A stretch of DNA of 64,000 nt from contig NZ_JASZYV010000004.1 in assembly GCF_030316895.1 (NCBI RefSeq), positions 248,001-312,000 on the forward strand, given 5' to 3'. The position numbers and the translations under genes were made by a program. Source of the stretch: Variovorax dokdonensis (GTDB lineage: Bacteria; Pseudomonadota; Gammaproteobacteria; Burkholderiales; Burkholderiaceae_C). Positions 1-9,475 of the stretch are shown one piece after another. Position 1 is the stretch's first letter. The number at the start of each line of letters is the position of its first letter. Under the pieces are notes generated by a model. It saw only the letters and a program-made list of their open reading frames with translations, had not been told where the DNA came from and did no database searches.

Positions 1-143
1 GCGGGCGGCTGCTGGATCGTGTGGGCGCGCTGGCTGGGCGCGGGTTTGTTGAGGTCGACGTTGGCCTGCGCCGCGGCGGTTCCCGCCAGGGCCGCCAGCA
101 CGGCGGTCGATGCAAGAAGACGCAAGAAGCTCGTGGTCTTCAT
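1..143 (-). CDS. Partial secreted protein, N-terminus only
   Basis: Only the first 47 codons lie in the window; the gene runs off the left edge. It starts with MKTTSFLRLL and continues with an Ala/Leu-rich hydrophobic stretch ending in TAAAQA, a typical Sec signal peptide with cleavage expected after AQA. The visible mature part (NVDLNKPAPSQRAHTIQQPP) is Pro/Gln-rich. The start is supported by CAGGAG seven to eight bases upstream. It follows cti on the same strand after an 87-base gap. The family cannot be told from this fragment. Confidence 0.6.
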   Translation of the reverse strand, partial: MKTTSFLRLLASTAVLAALAGTAAAQANVDLNKPAPSQRAHTIQQPP

Positions 144-230
144 GGTGGTTGCTCCTGATGCTGATGTCCCAGCCCATGTTATCGCTCGACCGACCCACGC
201 CTCTGTAGGCGCAGGGCGACGCAAGATGGC

Positions 231-2600
231 CTAGCGGTTTTCCAGGCGGTTGTAGTCCAGGATGCCCGCGCTCAGCGGCTGGGCCTTGGCGTATGCGGCG
301 GCCAGCGCATCGCTGTGGGCCCAGAAGCGCGGGTCGGTGCGGCGCACCGCGAAGCGTTCCGCCAGCGCCGAGTAGTCCGCCTGCGATTTCAAGCCCGACA
401 TGGCCGCCACGAACGCGGGCAACTGAGTCGCAGGCACCCGATAGAACGCATTCGGGTAGCTGCCCAGAATGCCCGGCACGACGGTCAGCCGGTCTTCTTC
501 GGGTCGCAACTGCGCCTTCTCCCGCAGGAAATACGAGACCGATTCATGCCCGTTGTCGCGAAGCAGGCTGTACCAGTGCGTCGGCCTGCCGGGTTCGTCC
601 ACGGCGAGGATGGCCGCCTCGGCAGCCCATTGCAGCGCCGCGCCGCGTACGCCGGCAAGGCGCTGCAGTTGCTCACGCAGGGCCGGGTCGGGCTCGCCGT
701 CGATGCTCGCGAACTGGCCCGGAGCCAGCGGCTGCATGCGCTGCCGAAGCAGGTCGAGCAACTCGGTCTTGGCGTCGGCGGTCCGATAGCGGATGCCGCT
801 GTCCGCGTCGAAGCGCGCTGGGCCGCCGTAGACCTGCTCGCGGGTCGCCAGGCTGTCGCCGCGATACCAGGCATCGCGCACGGCCTCGCGCTGATCTCGC
901 GGCAGGAAGACGAGGAAGTTGAACTCGCCTTCCATGCGCAGGAAGTCCATGTACAGGCGCGAGTTGAGCTGATGGCCGACGTTGCCGTAGACGTCGTAGT
1001 TGGCCACCAGCAGGTAGTGGATGCGCTCGAGCAGCGGATAGCCGATCACCCACGCCGTCTTGGGCGTGTCGCCCACCAGGCCCTTGACCACACTCGCGCT
1101 GTCGAAGTGGCGCAGCACCGTGAGTGCGGCGTTGGGATTGCGCCCCTCGCCGTCCCAGACCATGGACAGGTCGAGTTGCCGGCCGCTCTGGGCCACGCGC
1201 TGGGTCAGCGCCTCGGACTTGAGCGCCAGATACGCCTTTTCCATGCGGGCGTATCGCCGCCAGGGCGCCAGCAGCCCGGTGTTGCTGCTGCCCGTGGGCA
1301 GGCGAAGCAGATCGGCCTCTTGCGACAAATGGGCCGCTAGCGACTCGTCGTAGGTCTGGGATGGCGCGAGGAAGAACACCCAGAAGCGATCGTCGATCAC
1401 GTCCAGCGCCAGCTGGCCGCGGCACACCGGCCCCTTGATGAAGCCCATGATGGTGAACTCCGCCTCGTCCAGCATGAAGGTGTAGCGCGCGCCCACGGGC
1501 AGCGCCGCGAACGTCTTGAAGGGGTTGGCCGCCGTCTGCGCGTCGTAGCCCGGCAGCGCCTCGACCTCGTAGGCCGGCGCCAGGAAGAGCGAGCGCCAGC
1601 GCGCCATGCGCGCATCGTCGAGCCGATAGGGCATGTGCGTCTTGGCGACGATGCTTTCGCGCTCGGGCACCAGCCGGTAGTAGACGCGGGCCACGCCGGG
1701 GTCGTCCACCGGCCGGCGCGCCGCCACTTCGCGCACCGGCTCGCCCGGCGGCGTGATCGAGCGCACGAGCTTGAAGTATTCGTGCCGCGCCTTCGCTGCC
1801 GCCTCGTCGAAGTAGAGGTGGGCCAGGAAAAGGTGCTCGTACGCGTAGCGCGCAAAGAGCTGCTCCTTCAGCGAATCGCCATTGAAGAAGCGCTCCCAGC
1901 GCGCCACATGCCGCCGCGCCTCGGGCGATGGCTCGGGCCGCGGCTCGGCCTTGGCCCCTTGCTCCAGCCAGAGCGTCATCAGCGCATGCTCGCCGCTGGA
2001 CAGACCTGGCAGGCCGAAGGGCATGCCGCCTTGCGGGTTGGCTTTCTCGTAGGCGTCGATCTGCGAACCGGCCGGGCAGCTTTGCGCACGATCAATGGAG
2101 AAGTCGATGTCGCCAGTGACCACGCCTTGGCTGGGCTGGGGATGCGCCTGCTTGAGCGCCAGCATCCGGTGCATCAGGCCCGCCGTGCGGCTGGCGTCGA
2201 CGCTCGTGTCCGCATGCTCGTTGAGCACGGGAAAGAAGCCCTTGTCCCGCCACTCGGATGCCTTGGCCGCATCGACGAACAAGCGCGAAGGCTCGGCAGC
2301 GACGAGCCGCGTTGCGTCATACACCGGCACCTTGCTGGCACCGCGCGCAATACCCTCCCAGCTCGTGGTCTTCAACTGGCACGGTGCGTCGTAGCAGGCA
2401 TGGCAGACCACGCAGCGCTTGTCGAGCAGCGGCTGGATCGAGCGGTCGTACGAGACCTCGTTGGCCATCGGCGCCGAGGCATGGTCGAAACGTTGAGGGT
2501 CGGCGGGGCCGAAGCGCTGGGTGAATCGATCGATGCCCACGCCGATGCCGGCGCAGGCACCGAGGATCAACAAGGCAAGCAGAAAAGGTAGGCGACGCAT
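231..2600 (-). CDS. cti: Fatty acid cis/trans isomerase (periplasmic, cytochrome-c type)
   Basis: Predicted periplasmic enzyme that turns cis unsaturated membrane fatty acids into trans isomers, stiffening the membrane against solvents and heat. The 789-residue length fits the Cti family. The N-terminus MRRLPFLLALLILGAC is a signal peptide and its LGAC could also act as a lipobox. Close to residues 60-75 lies CVVCHACYDAPC, containing the CxxCH heme-c attachment motif characteristic of Cti. No cytochrome-maturation gene is nearby. It is on the same strand as the upstream adenosyltransferase but 43 bases away, so it may be separately transcribed. Family assignment is firm; the activity is inferred from homology. 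Confidence 0.93.
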   Translation of the reverse strand: MRRLPFLLALLILGACAGIGVGIDRFTQRFGPADPQRFDHASAPMANEVSYDRSIQPLLDKRCVVCHACYDAPCQLKTTSWEGIARGASKVPVYDATRLVAAEPSRLFVDAAKASEWRDKGFFPVLNEHADTSVDASRTAGLMHRMLALKQAHPQPSQGVVTGDIDFSIDRAQSCPAGSQIDAYEKANPQGGMPFGLPGLSSGEHALMTLWLEQGAKAEPRPEPSPEARRHVARWERFFNGDSLKEQLFARYAYEHLFLAHLYFDEAAAKARHEYFKLVRSITPPGEPVREVAARRPVDDPGVARVYYRLVPERESIVAKTHMPYRLDDARMARWRSLFLAPAYEVEALPGYDAQTAANPFKTFAALPVGARYTFMLDEAEFTIMGFIKGPVCRGQLALDVIDDRFWVFFLAPSQTYDESLAAHLSQEADLLRLPTGSSNTGLLAPWRRYARMEKAYLALKSEALTQRVAQSGRQLDLSMVWDGEGRNPNAALTVLRHFDSASVVKGLVGDTPKTAWVIGYPLLERIHYLLVANYDVYGNVGHQLNSRLYMDFLRMEGEFNFLVFLPRDQREAVRDAWYRGDSLATREQVYGGPARFDADSGIRYRTADAKTELLDLLRQRMQPLAPGQFASIDGEPDPALREQLQRLAGVRGAALQWAAEAAILAVDEPGRPTHWYSLLRDNGHESVSYFLREKAQLRPEEDRLTVVPGILGSYPNAFYRVPATQLPAFVAAMSGLKSQADYSALAERFAVRRTDPRFWAHSDALAAAYAKAQPLSAGILDYNRLENR

Positions 2601-2643
2601 GGGCGCCTAGTTTGCATGGCGCTGCGTGGCTTTTCTTCAATCG

Positions 2644-3225
2644 TCAGGCGTCGTCGGCGTCCTGCTGTTGCTGGCGCGCCAAACGTTCGCTCTTCCAGTA
2701 CACGTCGTCGCCGCCGTCCATGCGGTTGAGGACGCGGGCCAGAACGAACAGCAGATCGCTCAGCCGATTGAGATAGCGACGCGGCGCATCGTTCACGGCA
2801 TCTGCGGCGCCCAAGGCGACCACGGCCCGTTCGGCGCGGCGCGCGACGGTGCGGCACACATGCGCCTGCGATGCGGCGCGATTGCCCGCCGGCAGAATGA
2901 ATTCCGCCAGCCGTGGCAGCGCGGCGTTGTGCTCGGCCAGCGCGGCATCGAGTTGCAGCAGCGCGTCGTCCTTGAGCAGCGTGTAGCCCGGCATTGAGAG
3001 CTCGCCGCCCAGGTTGAACAGCTGGTGCTGCACGTCCACCAGCAGCTCGCGCACGGCTGGCGGCAGCGTCTCGCACAGCAAGAGGCCGATGTGGGAATTG
3101 AGTTCGTCCACATCGCCCATGGCCGCCACGCGCAGGTGGTGCTTGGGAACGCGGGTGTTGTCACCCAGGCCGGTGGTGCCATCGTCGCCGGTGCGGGTGG
3201 CGATCTGCGTGAGTCGGTTGGCCAT
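2644..3225 (-). CDS. PduO-type ATP:cob(I)alamin adenosyltransferase
   Basis: Transfers the adenosyl group of ATP to cob(I)alamin to make adenosylcobalamin. The 193-residue protein begins MANRLTQIATRTGDDGTTGL, the ATP-binding N-terminal signature (TRTGDDGTTGLGDN), and carries the later family motifs FILPAGN, CRTVARRAER and YLNRLSDLLFVLAR. I chose the ATG directly before ANRLTQ because it has a GGAG upstream and places the TRTGD motif at the usual distance; an upstream in-frame start would add 16 poorly conserved residues. It follows the GNAT gene by 44 bases on the same strand. No B12-dependent enzyme is seen in this window. Confidence 0.92.
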   Translation of the reverse strand: MANRLTQIATRTGDDGTTGLGDNTRVPKHHLRVAAMGDVDELNSHIGLLLCETLPPAVRELLVDVQHQLFNLGGELSMPGYTLLKDDALLQLDAALAEHNAALPRLAEFILPAGNRAASQAHVCRTVARRAERAVVALGAADAVNDAPRRYLNRLSDLLFVLARVLNRMDGGDDVYWKSERLARQQQQDADDA

Positions 3226-3269
3226 GTGTCGATGTGCTCCTTCGATGCTTCTTGGATGCAGGCGGCAAC

Positions 3270-3746
3270 TCAAGAGCCGCCACGCGCAAGCGCCTTGCGC
3301 ATCAAGGCATTGTGAAGGGTCACGCCTCGGCGCACGGGCTGGCGTCGCTCCACCACCTGGAATCCGTGGAGGGCGAAGAACGGCTCGGCGGTGATGCTCA
3401 CGTCCGACGTCAGCTCGGTCAGGCCCAGGGCGGCCGCCTCTTCATGGATGCGCGCCATCAGCCGGGTGCCGATGCCGCGTCGCGGATGGGCACCGGAGAC
3501 GAAGAAGTGGTCGATGTAGCCATCCAGCTGAACGTCCGCATAGCCGACGATTTCACCGGCAAGCACGGCCACGAAGGGGCGAATGCGTTGGACGCGCTGC
3601 GCCCAAAGGTTCATGTCGAGGTCCGCCGGCGCCCATGCCTCGACTTGCTCGGCAGAGTAGTTGAGCGAGGCGATCTCGTGAATGGCGGTGAAGTACACAT
3701 GGAACAAGGCCGCTTCATCACCCAGCCTGAACCGGCGAATCTCCAT
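3270..3746 (-). CDS. GNAT family N-acetyltransferase
   Basis: A 158-residue single-domain GNAT protein. The acetyl-CoA binding segment is visible as GYIDHFFVSGAHPRRGIGTRLM, with the R-R-G-I-G-T pyrophosphate loop, and the C-terminal part has FFALHGFQVVERR, typical of motif B. The start has AGGAG seven bases upstream. It is downstream of the RidA gene on the same strand. The acetylated substrate cannot be deduced; the family includes both small-molecule and protein acetyltransferases. Confidence 0.85.
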   Translation of the reverse strand: MEIRRFRLGDEAALFHVYFTAIHEIASLNYSAEQVEAWAPADLDMNLWAQRVQRIRPFVAVLAGEIVGYADVQLDGYIDHFFVSGAHPRRGIGTRLMARIHEEAAALGLTELTSDVSITAEPFFALHGFQVVERRQPVRRGVTLHNALMRKALARGGS

Positions 3747-3849
3747 GACGTGCTCCTGCGGCAGCCGTGATCGATGACTGCGTGGTGTCGCAGGCGCAAA
3801 GGGCGCAACGCCCTTGCCTGCAACCTCGGAATCAGTCCGATCAGCCCGA

Positions 3850-4245
3850 TCAGTCTGGAATGACCGCCGTCGCCTCGATCTCGACCTTGGCGCGGTCCTC
3901 GATGAGCGCCGTCACCTGCACCGCCGTCATCGCGGCGTTGTAGCTGCCGATCAGTTCGCGAAACGCCTGGCCCACTTCGCGGCCCGCGGCGAGGTATTCG
4001 CGCTTGTCGGTCACATACCAGGTCATGCGCACGATGTGCTCGGGCTTGCCACCGGCCTCGCGCAGAACGTCGACGATGTTCTGCAGCGCCTGGCGCGCCT
4101 GCTGCGCGAAGTCGTCGCTGTGAAACACGCATTGCGCATCCCAGCCGATCATGCCGGCGATGTAGACCTGCCGGCCCCGCGCCATCACGCCGTTGGCATA
4201 GCCCTTGGGACGCGGCCAGCCTTCCGGAAGCAGCACTTGGGTCAT
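3850..4245 (-). CDS. RidA family (YjgF/UK114) enamine/imine deaminase-like protein
   Basis: A 131-residue RidA-superfamily protein. RidA enzymes hydrolyse reactive enamine/imine intermediates and release ammonia. Family features include VYIAGMIGWDAQ, the long helix DFAQQARQALQNI and a C-terminal strand segment DRAKVEIEATAV. The archetypal RidA arginine lies in an IRVTAV-type strand; here the corresponding position is less clear (KVEIEATAV), so a specialised subgroup is possible. Its place in the aminobenzoyl-CoA type operon is suggestive, because that pathway makes an enamine or imine that must lose ammonia. The start has AGGAG upstream. Confidence 0.85.
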   Translation of the reverse strand: MTQVLLPEGWPRPKGYANGVMARGRQVYIAGMIGWDAQCVFHSDDFAQQARQALQNIVDVLREAGGKPEHIVRMTWYVTDKREYLAAGREVGQAFRELIGSYNAAMTAVQVTALIEDRAKVEIEATAVIPD

Positions 4246-4279
4246 CTTGTGGTTCTCCTGTTCTTGCGATGTCTTGACG

Positions 4280-5428
4280 TCATTGCTGCGCGGCGTGCTG
4301 CTTGAGCATCTCGCGGGCGATGATCAGTTGCTGGACTTCGGTGGCGCCTTCGTAGATGCGCAGCGCGCGGATCTCGCGATACAGGCGCTCGACCGTCTGC
4401 TCGCTCACCACGCCCAGACCACCGAACATCTGCACCGCCGCATCGATCACCTGCTGCGCGCCTTCGGTGGCGGCCAGCTTGGCCATCGCGGCTTCGCGCG
4501 TCACGTTGCCGCCCTGGTCGCGCTGCCAGGCGGCGCGGTAGATGAGCAGTGCCGATGAGTCGATGGTCAGCGCCATCTGCGCCAGCTTGGCCTGCGTGAG
4601 CTGGAAGTCGGCCAGCGTCTGGTTGAACATCTTGCGGCTGGTGGCCCGCTGCATGGCCGCATCCAGTGCGCAGCGCGCGAAGCCGAGCGAGGCCGCGGCC
4701 ACGGAAGTGCGAAACACGTCCAGCGTGCGCATGGCCACCTTGAAGCCCTCTCCCGCCGCGCCGACGCGCTGCGAAAGCGGAATGCGGCAGTTGGAAAAGC
4801 GCAGCCGTGCCAGTGGGTGCGGCGCGATGACGTTGATGCGCTCGGCGATTTCGAATCCCGGTGCATCGGCCTCGACGATGAAAGCCGAGATGCCGCGCGC
4901 CCCCGGCGCCTCGCCCGTGCGGGCGAAGACGACATAGAAGTCGGCGATGCCGCCATTGGAGATCCAGGTCTTCTCACCGTTGAGCACCACGTGATCGCCT
5001 TCGACCTGGGCGCTGCACTGCATGGCGGCCACGTCGGAGCCGGCCTCGGGTTCGGACAGGGCGAAGGCGCTGATGGCCTCGCCGCGCATCACGCGCGGCA
5101 GGTAGCGCTCGCGCTGTTCGGGCGTGCCGGCCAGGCTGATCGCACCGGAGCCCAGCCCCTGCATCGCAAAGGCGAAATCGGCCAGGCCCGAATGGCGCGC
5201 CAGCGTCTCGCGGATCAGGCAGATGGCACGGGTGTCGATGGTGTCGCCCACCGCGTGCTCGAGCCAGCCGCCCTGCCCCAGCTTGCGCACCAGCGATTTG
5301 CATTCGGCGTCGACATCGGGGCCGTGATGGTGCGGCACGTGCTGAGCGGCCCAGGCGTCGAGCTCGAGCGCGAGCGAGCGATGGCGCTCCTCGAAAAACG
5401 GCCACTGCAGGTACTGTGTGTCACTCAT
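4280..5428 (-). CDS. Acyl-CoA dehydrogenase
   Basis: A 382-residue FAD flavoprotein predicted to oxidise an acyl-CoA thioester at the alpha-beta bond. Visible family signatures are [11 protein letters not shown] and KTWISNGG in the middle domain, and [16 protein letters not shown] plus [14 protein letters not shown] near the C-terminus; the Glu of YEGATE is the usual catalytic base. It lies 31 bases downstream of the crotonase and 34 bases upstream of the RidA gene, so all three are probably one transcript. Given the aromatic CoA flavoprotein upstream, the likely substrate is an alicyclic or ring-opened acyl-CoA in a beta-oxidation-like lower pathway; that role is inferred. AAGGAG precedes the start. 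Confidence 0.93.
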   Translation of the reverse strand: MSDTQYLQWPFFEERHRSLALELDAWAAQHVPHHHGPDVDAECKSLVRKLGQGGWLEHAVGDTIDTRAICLIRETLARHSGLADFAFAMQGLGSGAISLAGTPEQRERYLPRVMRGEAISAFALSEPEAGSDVAAMQCSAQVEGDHVVLNGEKTWISNGGIADFYVVFARTGEAPGARGISAFIVEADAPGFEIAERINVIAPHPLARLRFSNCRIPLSQRVGAAGEGFKVAMRTLDVFRTSVAAASLGFARCALDAAMQRATSRKMFNQTLADFQLTQAKLAQMALTIDSSALLIYRAAWQRDQGGNVTREAAMAKLAATEGAQQVIDAAVQMFGGLGVVSEQTVERLYREIRALRIYEGATEVQQLIIAREMLKQHAAQQ

Positions 5429-5459
5429 CTCGCTGGTCTCCTTGTCCTTTTTGAGCGCT

Positions 5460-6326
5460 TCAATTGCCTTCGAACTTGGGCTTTTGCTTCGCGACGAAGG
5501 CGTGATAGGCCCGCGAGAAGTCTTCGGTCAGCATGCAGATGGCCTGGGCCTGCGCTTCGGCCTCGATGGCCTGCTCCAGCGTCATCGCCCATTCCTGATG
5601 CAGCATGGTCTTGGTGATGCCGTTGGCGAAGGTCGGGCCGGCCACCAGGTCGGCCGCCAGGGCCTGCGCGACCGCCAGCACTTCCTCGGGCGAGGCCAGG
5701 CGATTGAAGAAGCCCCAGCGTTCGCCCTCTTCGCCGCCCAGTGAACGGCCGGTGTAGAGCAGCTCGCTCGCACGGCCTTGGCCGATGATGCGCGGCAGGA
5801 TGGCGCAGGCACCCATGTCGCAGCCAGCGAGGCCGACGCGATTGAACAGGAAGGCGGTCTTGCTGCGTGCGGTGCCGATGCGCATGTCGGACGACATGGC
5901 CACGATGGCACCCGCGCCGGCGCACACGCCGTCCACCGCCGCGATGATGGGTTGCGGGCAGGCGCGCATCGCCTTGACCAGATCGCCGGTCATGCGGGTG
6001 AAGGCCAGCAGTTCGGGCGCCTTCAGCCGCACCAGCGGCCCGATGATCTCGTGCACGTCGCCGCCGGAGCAGAAGTTGCCGCCCGCGCCGGTGACCACCA
6101 CTGCCTTCACGTCGGTGGCGTATTTCAGTTGGCCGAAGAAGTCGCGCAGCTCCGCGTACGAGTCGAAGGTGAGCGGGTTCTTGCGTTCGGGCCGGTTGAG
6201 CGTGATCGTGGCGACGCCGGCTTCGACCTGCAAAGCGAAGTGCGTCGGAACGTAGTCGGCCACCTGCTTGAAGTTGCCGGCGGCCAGCGCCGGATCGACG
6301 CGAGGTGTTTCGGTAGAGGTGCTCAT
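5460..6326 (-). CDS. Enoyl-CoA hydratase/isomerase (crotonase) family protein
   Basis: A 288-residue crotonase-fold protein. The two oxyanion-hole segments are present: [13 protein letters not shown] and [18 protein letters not shown]. Where typical hydratases have a catalytic Glu, this protein reads [20 protein letters not shown], with no obvious Glu but an Asp, resembling ring-opening or MenB/BadI-like members more than a classic hydratase. I chose the ATG before STSTETPRV because AGGA is correctly spaced; it overlaps the end of the MarR gene by four bases (ATGA), implying translational coupling. Probably acts on the alicyclic CoA product of the two-domain flavoprotein. Confidence 0.88.
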   Translation of the reverse strand: MSTSTETPRVDPALAAGNFKQVADYVPTHFALQVEAGVATITLNRPERKNPLTFDSYAELRDFFGQLKYATDVKAVVVTGAGGNFCSGGDVHEIIGPLVRLKAPELLAFTRMTGDLVKAMRACPQPIIAAVDGVCAGAGAIVAMSSDMRIGTARSKTAFLFNRVGLAGCDMGACAILPRIIGQGRASELLYTGRSLGGEEGERWGFFNRLASPEEVLAVAQALAADLVAGPTFANGITKTMLHQEWAMTLEQAIEAEAQAQAICMLTEDFSRAYHAFVAKQKPKFEGN

Positions 6327-6856
6327 GCGTTGTCCTGTGGGCTTGGGTCGTGTTGGATCAGCTGCACGCGCAGCTCGCCGAGGTGGGCGTGAACCTGCTG
6401 CATGGCCTTGGCGTCCATGCTGGAGAACAGGTCGAGGATCCATTGCTCGTGGGCGGCGGCCATGGTCTCGAACAGACGCCGGCCCTTGGGCGTGAGGCGC
6501 ACGATCCAGGCGCGGCGGTCGGTGGGGCTGCTTTCGCGCGAGACGAGGCCTTCGCGCGAGAGCTCGTCGGTCAGGCCGGTCACGTTGCCGCCGGTGACCA
6601 TGAGGAACTTCGAAAGCGCCCGCATCTTCATGCCATCGGGATGGCGATAGAGCTGCGCCATGTAGTCGAAGCGCGCGAGCGAGATGTCAAAGCGGTCGCG
6701 CAGCCGCCGGCGAATCTCGGCTTCGATCTGCGTGGTGGTGGCCAGCATGCGCAGCCACAGCTTGAGCGCGGCATGGTCGCCACTGTGGGCGCGTCCTTCG
6801 AGGCCGAGTTCTTCGGCTTCGCTCAGCACGGCATGGGAAGGGTCGTTCTGTTTCAT
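6323..6856 (-). CDS. MarR family transcriptional regulator
   Basis: A 177-residue MarR-type regulator. The winged helix is visible as [22 protein letters not shown] (recognition helix) followed by [28 protein letters not shown], containing the DRR wing motif. It lies inside the catabolic operon, between the flavoprotein and the crotonase, a common location for CoA-thioester-responsive MarR repressors of aromatic pathways. It probably represses its own operon through the palindrome near position 9335. The ligand, likely an aryl-CoA, is an inference from family precedent. Confidence 0.92.
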   Translation of the reverse strand: MKQNDPSHAVLSEAEELGLEGRAHSGDHAALKLWLRMLATTTQIEAEIRRRLRDRFDISLARFDYMAQLYRHPDGMKMRALSKFLMVTGGNVTGLTDELSREGLVSRESSPTDRRAWIVRLTPKGRRLFETMAAAHEQWILDLFSSMDAKAMQQVHAHLGELRVQLIQHDPSPQDNA

Positions 6857-6888
6857 GGCAATGGTCCGGTCGGTTTCTCCGGCGTTGT

Positions 6889-9255
6889 TCAGGTGCCCAG
6901 CGCGCGGTTGGCCTGTTCCAGCGCCGACAGGCCGGTGGCCTGCGCGGCGGCGGCGCGTTCGCGTTCCAGGTTGCGCTCCAGCTGCATCTTGGCGGCGCGG
7001 TACTGCTTGGGCCACGCCACGTCGGGGTAGCCGATCTTGGCCGATTCCATCAGCGTCCACGACGGATTGGCCAGGTGCGGCCGCGCGACCGCGCACAGAT
7101 CCGCGCGGCCGGCCGCGATGATGCTGTTGACGTGATCGGCCTCGGAGATCGCGCCGACGGCGATGGTCGGGATGCCGGCCTCGTTGCGGATTCGATCGGC
7201 GAACGGCGTCTGGAACATGCGGCCGTAGACGGGCTGCTCCTTCTTGCTGACCTGGCCGGACGAACAGTCGATCATGTCCGCACCAGCGGCCTTGAAGGCG
7301 CGAGCGATCTGCACGGCGTCGTCCGCGGTGATGCCGCCTTCGACCCAGTCGTGCGCCGAGATGCGCACGGACATCGGCAGATGCTGCGGCCAGGCTTCGC
7401 GCACCGCCTCGAAGACTTCGAGCGGGTAGCGAAGGCGGTTTTCCAGCGAGCCGCCGTATTCGTCGGTGCGCTGGTTGGTCAGCGGCGAGATGAAGGACGA
7501 CAGCAGGTAGCCGTGCGCACAGTGCAGTTCCAGCCAGTCGAAACCGGCCTCGACCGCGCGGTGCGTGGCTTGCACGAAGTCCTGCTTGACGCGCTCCATG
7601 TCGTCGCGCGTCATGGCGCGCGATACATCGCTGACGCCGTCCACGTACTGCTGGGGCGAAGCCGAGATCAGCGGCCAGTTGCCCGATTCCAGCGGCTGGT
7701 CGATGCCTTCCCAAGCGAGGCGGGTCGACCCCTTGGCGCCAGCGTGGCCCAGCTGGATGCCGATCTTCGCGTCGCTGTTGGCATGCACGAACTCGACGAT
7801 GCGCTTCCAGCCGTTGCGCTGCTCGTCGTTCCAGATGCCGGGGCAGCCGGGGGTGATGCGCGCGTCGGGCGAAGTGCAGGTCATCTCGACCATGACCAGG
7901 CCGGCGCCACCCATGGCGCGGGCGCCCAGGTGGACCAGGTGGTAGTCGGCGGGCATGCCCTCCACGCAGGAGTACTGCGCCATCGGCGAGACCATGACGC
8001 GGTTCTTGAGCGTCACGCCGCGCATGGTGAAGGGCGTGAACATGGGTGGCACGGCCTGCCGGGCGGCGCCGCGCGTGGTGCCGCTGCGGTCGGCCAGCCA
8101 GTCCTCGAACTCTTCCACGTAGCCCTTGTCGCGCAGGCGCAGGTTCTCGTGGCTGATGCGCTGGCTGCGGGTCAGCAGCGAATAGGCGAACTGTTCGGGC
8201 GGCATGTTGACGTAGCGGTCGACGTGCTCGAACCACTCGGTCGAATTGCGCGCCGCGTTCTGGATGCGCAGGACTTCCACGCTGCGCACTTCCTCGTAGT
8301 GCTGCAGGGCGGCGTCGAGGTCGTCCGGCGTCTTGCCGATGCAGCGCGCCAGTTCGATCGCGTCTTCCAGGGCCAGCTTGGTGCCCGAGCCGATGGAGAA
8401 ATGGGCCGTGTGGGCGGCATCGCCCATCAGCACGACGCGACGGTTGCGATGGTCCGCGTCGCGGTAAACCCAGCGCTTGCACACCACGCGCGGAAAGCGG
8501 ATCCATTGCGACGATCCACGCAGGTGGCCGGCATTGGAGATGAGCGGATGGCCGTCCAGGTACTTGGCGAAAAGCTTCTCGCAAAAGGCGATGGACTCCT
8601 CCTTCTCCATCTTGTCCAGGCCGGCGGCCTCCCACACGCGCTGCGGCGCCTCCACGATGAAGGTGCTGTGCGTGTCGTCGAAGCGATAGGCGTGGGCTTG
8701 GAACCAGCCGTGTTCGGTCTGCTCGAAGGCGAAGGTGAATGCGTCGAACAGCTTGGTCGTGCCCAGCCAGACAAACCGGCAGTCGCGCAGGTCGATGTCC
8801 GGCTCGTAGGTGGCGGCGTACTTGGCGCGGATGCGGCTGTTCAGGCCGTCGCTGGCAATGACGAGGTCGGCGTCAGCGTAGGCGGCGTCGTCCTGCACGT
8901 CGGTCTCGAACACCAACTCCACCCCCACCTGCTCGCAGCGCCGCTGCAGGATGTTGAGCAGGCGCTTGCGGCCGATGCCGCAGAAGCCGTGGCCGCCCGA
9001 AGTGAGCTTGTGGCCGCGGATGTTCACCTCCACATCGTCCCAGTGGTTGAAGGCGTCCAGGATTTCCGCCGCGCTATGCGGATCGGCCTGCTGCAGGTTG
9101 CCCAGGGTCTGGTCGGAGAACACCACACCCCAGCCGAAGGTGTCGTAGGGGCGATTGCGCTCGACCACCACCACCTCGTGCGCAGGGTTCTGGCGCTTCA
9201 TGAGCAGCGCAAAATACAGGCCGGCAGGGCCACCGCCGATGCAGACGATCTTCAT
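6889..9255 (-). CDS. Two-domain flavoprotein: aryl-CoA monooxygenase fused to OYE-type reductase (salicylyl-CoA 5-hydroxylase / 2-aminobenzoyl-CoA monooxygenase-reductase type)
   Basis: A 788-residue fusion. Residues 1 to about 390 form a class A flavin monooxygenase: [20 protein letters not shown] (FAD dinucleotide motif) and [20 protein letters not shown] (second FAD motif). From about residue 400 an Old Yellow Enzyme domain starts ([20 protein letters not shown]) with [20 protein letters not shown] and [10 protein letters not shown]. This architecture is known from 2-aminobenzoyl-CoA monooxygenase/reductase of Azoarcus evansii, which hydroxylates and reduces the ring, and from salicylyl-CoA 5-hydroxylases. 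The RidA, acyl-CoA dehydrogenase and crotonase neighbours favour an anthranilate-type pathway. No aryl-CoA ligase is in the window. The start is set by GGAGAG six bases upstream. Confidence 0.9.
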   Translation of the reverse strand: MKIVCIGGGPAGLYFALLMKRQNPAHEVVVVERNRPYDTFGWGVVFSDQTLGNLQQADPHSAAEILDAFNHWDDVEVNIRGHKLTSGGHGFCGIGRKRLLNILQRRCEQVGVELVFETDVQDDAAYADADLVIASDGLNSRIRAKYAATYEPDIDLRDCRFVWLGTTKLFDAFTFAFEQTEHGWFQAHAYRFDDTHSTFIVEAPQRVWEAAGLDKMEKEESIAFCEKLFAKYLDGHPLISNAGHLRGSSQWIRFPRVVCKRWVYRDADHRNRRVVLMGDAAHTAHFSIGSGTKLALEDAIELARCIGKTPDDLDAALQHYEEVRSVEVLRIQNAARNSTEWFEHVDRYVNMPPEQFAYSLLTRSQRISHENLRLRDKGYVEEFEDWLADRSGTTRGAARQAVPPMFTPFTMRGVTLKNRVMVSPMAQYSCVEGMPADYHLVHLGARAMGGAGLVMVEMTCTSPDARITPGCPGIWNDEQRNGWKRIVEFVHANSDAKIGIQLGHAGAKGSTRLAWEGIDQPLESGNWPLISASPQQYVDGVSDVSRAMTRDDMERVKQDFVQATHRAVEAGFDWLELHCAHGYLLSSFISPLTNQRTDEYGGSLENRLRYPLEVFEAVREAWPQHLPMSVRISAHDWVEGGITADDAVQIARAFKAAGADMIDCSSGQVSKKEQPVYGRMFQTPFADRIRNEAGIPTIAVGAISEADHVNSIIAAGRADLCAVARPHLANPSWTLMESAKIGYPDVAWPKQYRAAKMQLERNLERERAAAAQATGLSALEQANRALGT

Positions 9256-9323
9256 TCGCTCTCTCCAGGTCGCCCTGCGCCGGCCGCCGTCGTCAGGCGT
9301 AGAGCGCAAAAGCTTGCGGGTTA

Positions 9324-9345
9324 AATCATTCAGTCCTAAACGATT
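9324..9345. promoter_or_regulatory. Candidate MarR operator and promoter of the aryl-CoA operon
   Basis: A 22-base imperfect palindrome reading AATCATTCAGT then CCTAAACGATT, with 16 of 22 positions matching its own reverse complement. It lies about 70 bases upstream of the flavoprotein start. On the minus strand a near-consensus -10 box, TAGAAT (9348-9343), touches its upstream edge, so a bound repressor would block transcription. MarR regulators of aromatic operons use sites of this size and symmetry. Assignment to the operon's own MarR protein is inferred. Confidence 0.45.
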
Positions 9346-9475
9346 CTAGCGGCTCTGGTATTGCAGCGCCAGTGGTGGCCGTGGGGCAATGCGTTTCGAA
9401 ACGCTGCACGCTGAGCCTGTGGTTCGTAGAATGGCCGATCGCCGACGTCACGGCCGCCACGAGGAGACGCCTCTC

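Noticed and set aside
7075-9324. Long plus-strand open frame of about 750 codons
   Set aside because: Antisense to the two-domain flavoprotein, whose motifs are unambiguous; the plus-strand product shows no recognisable domain.
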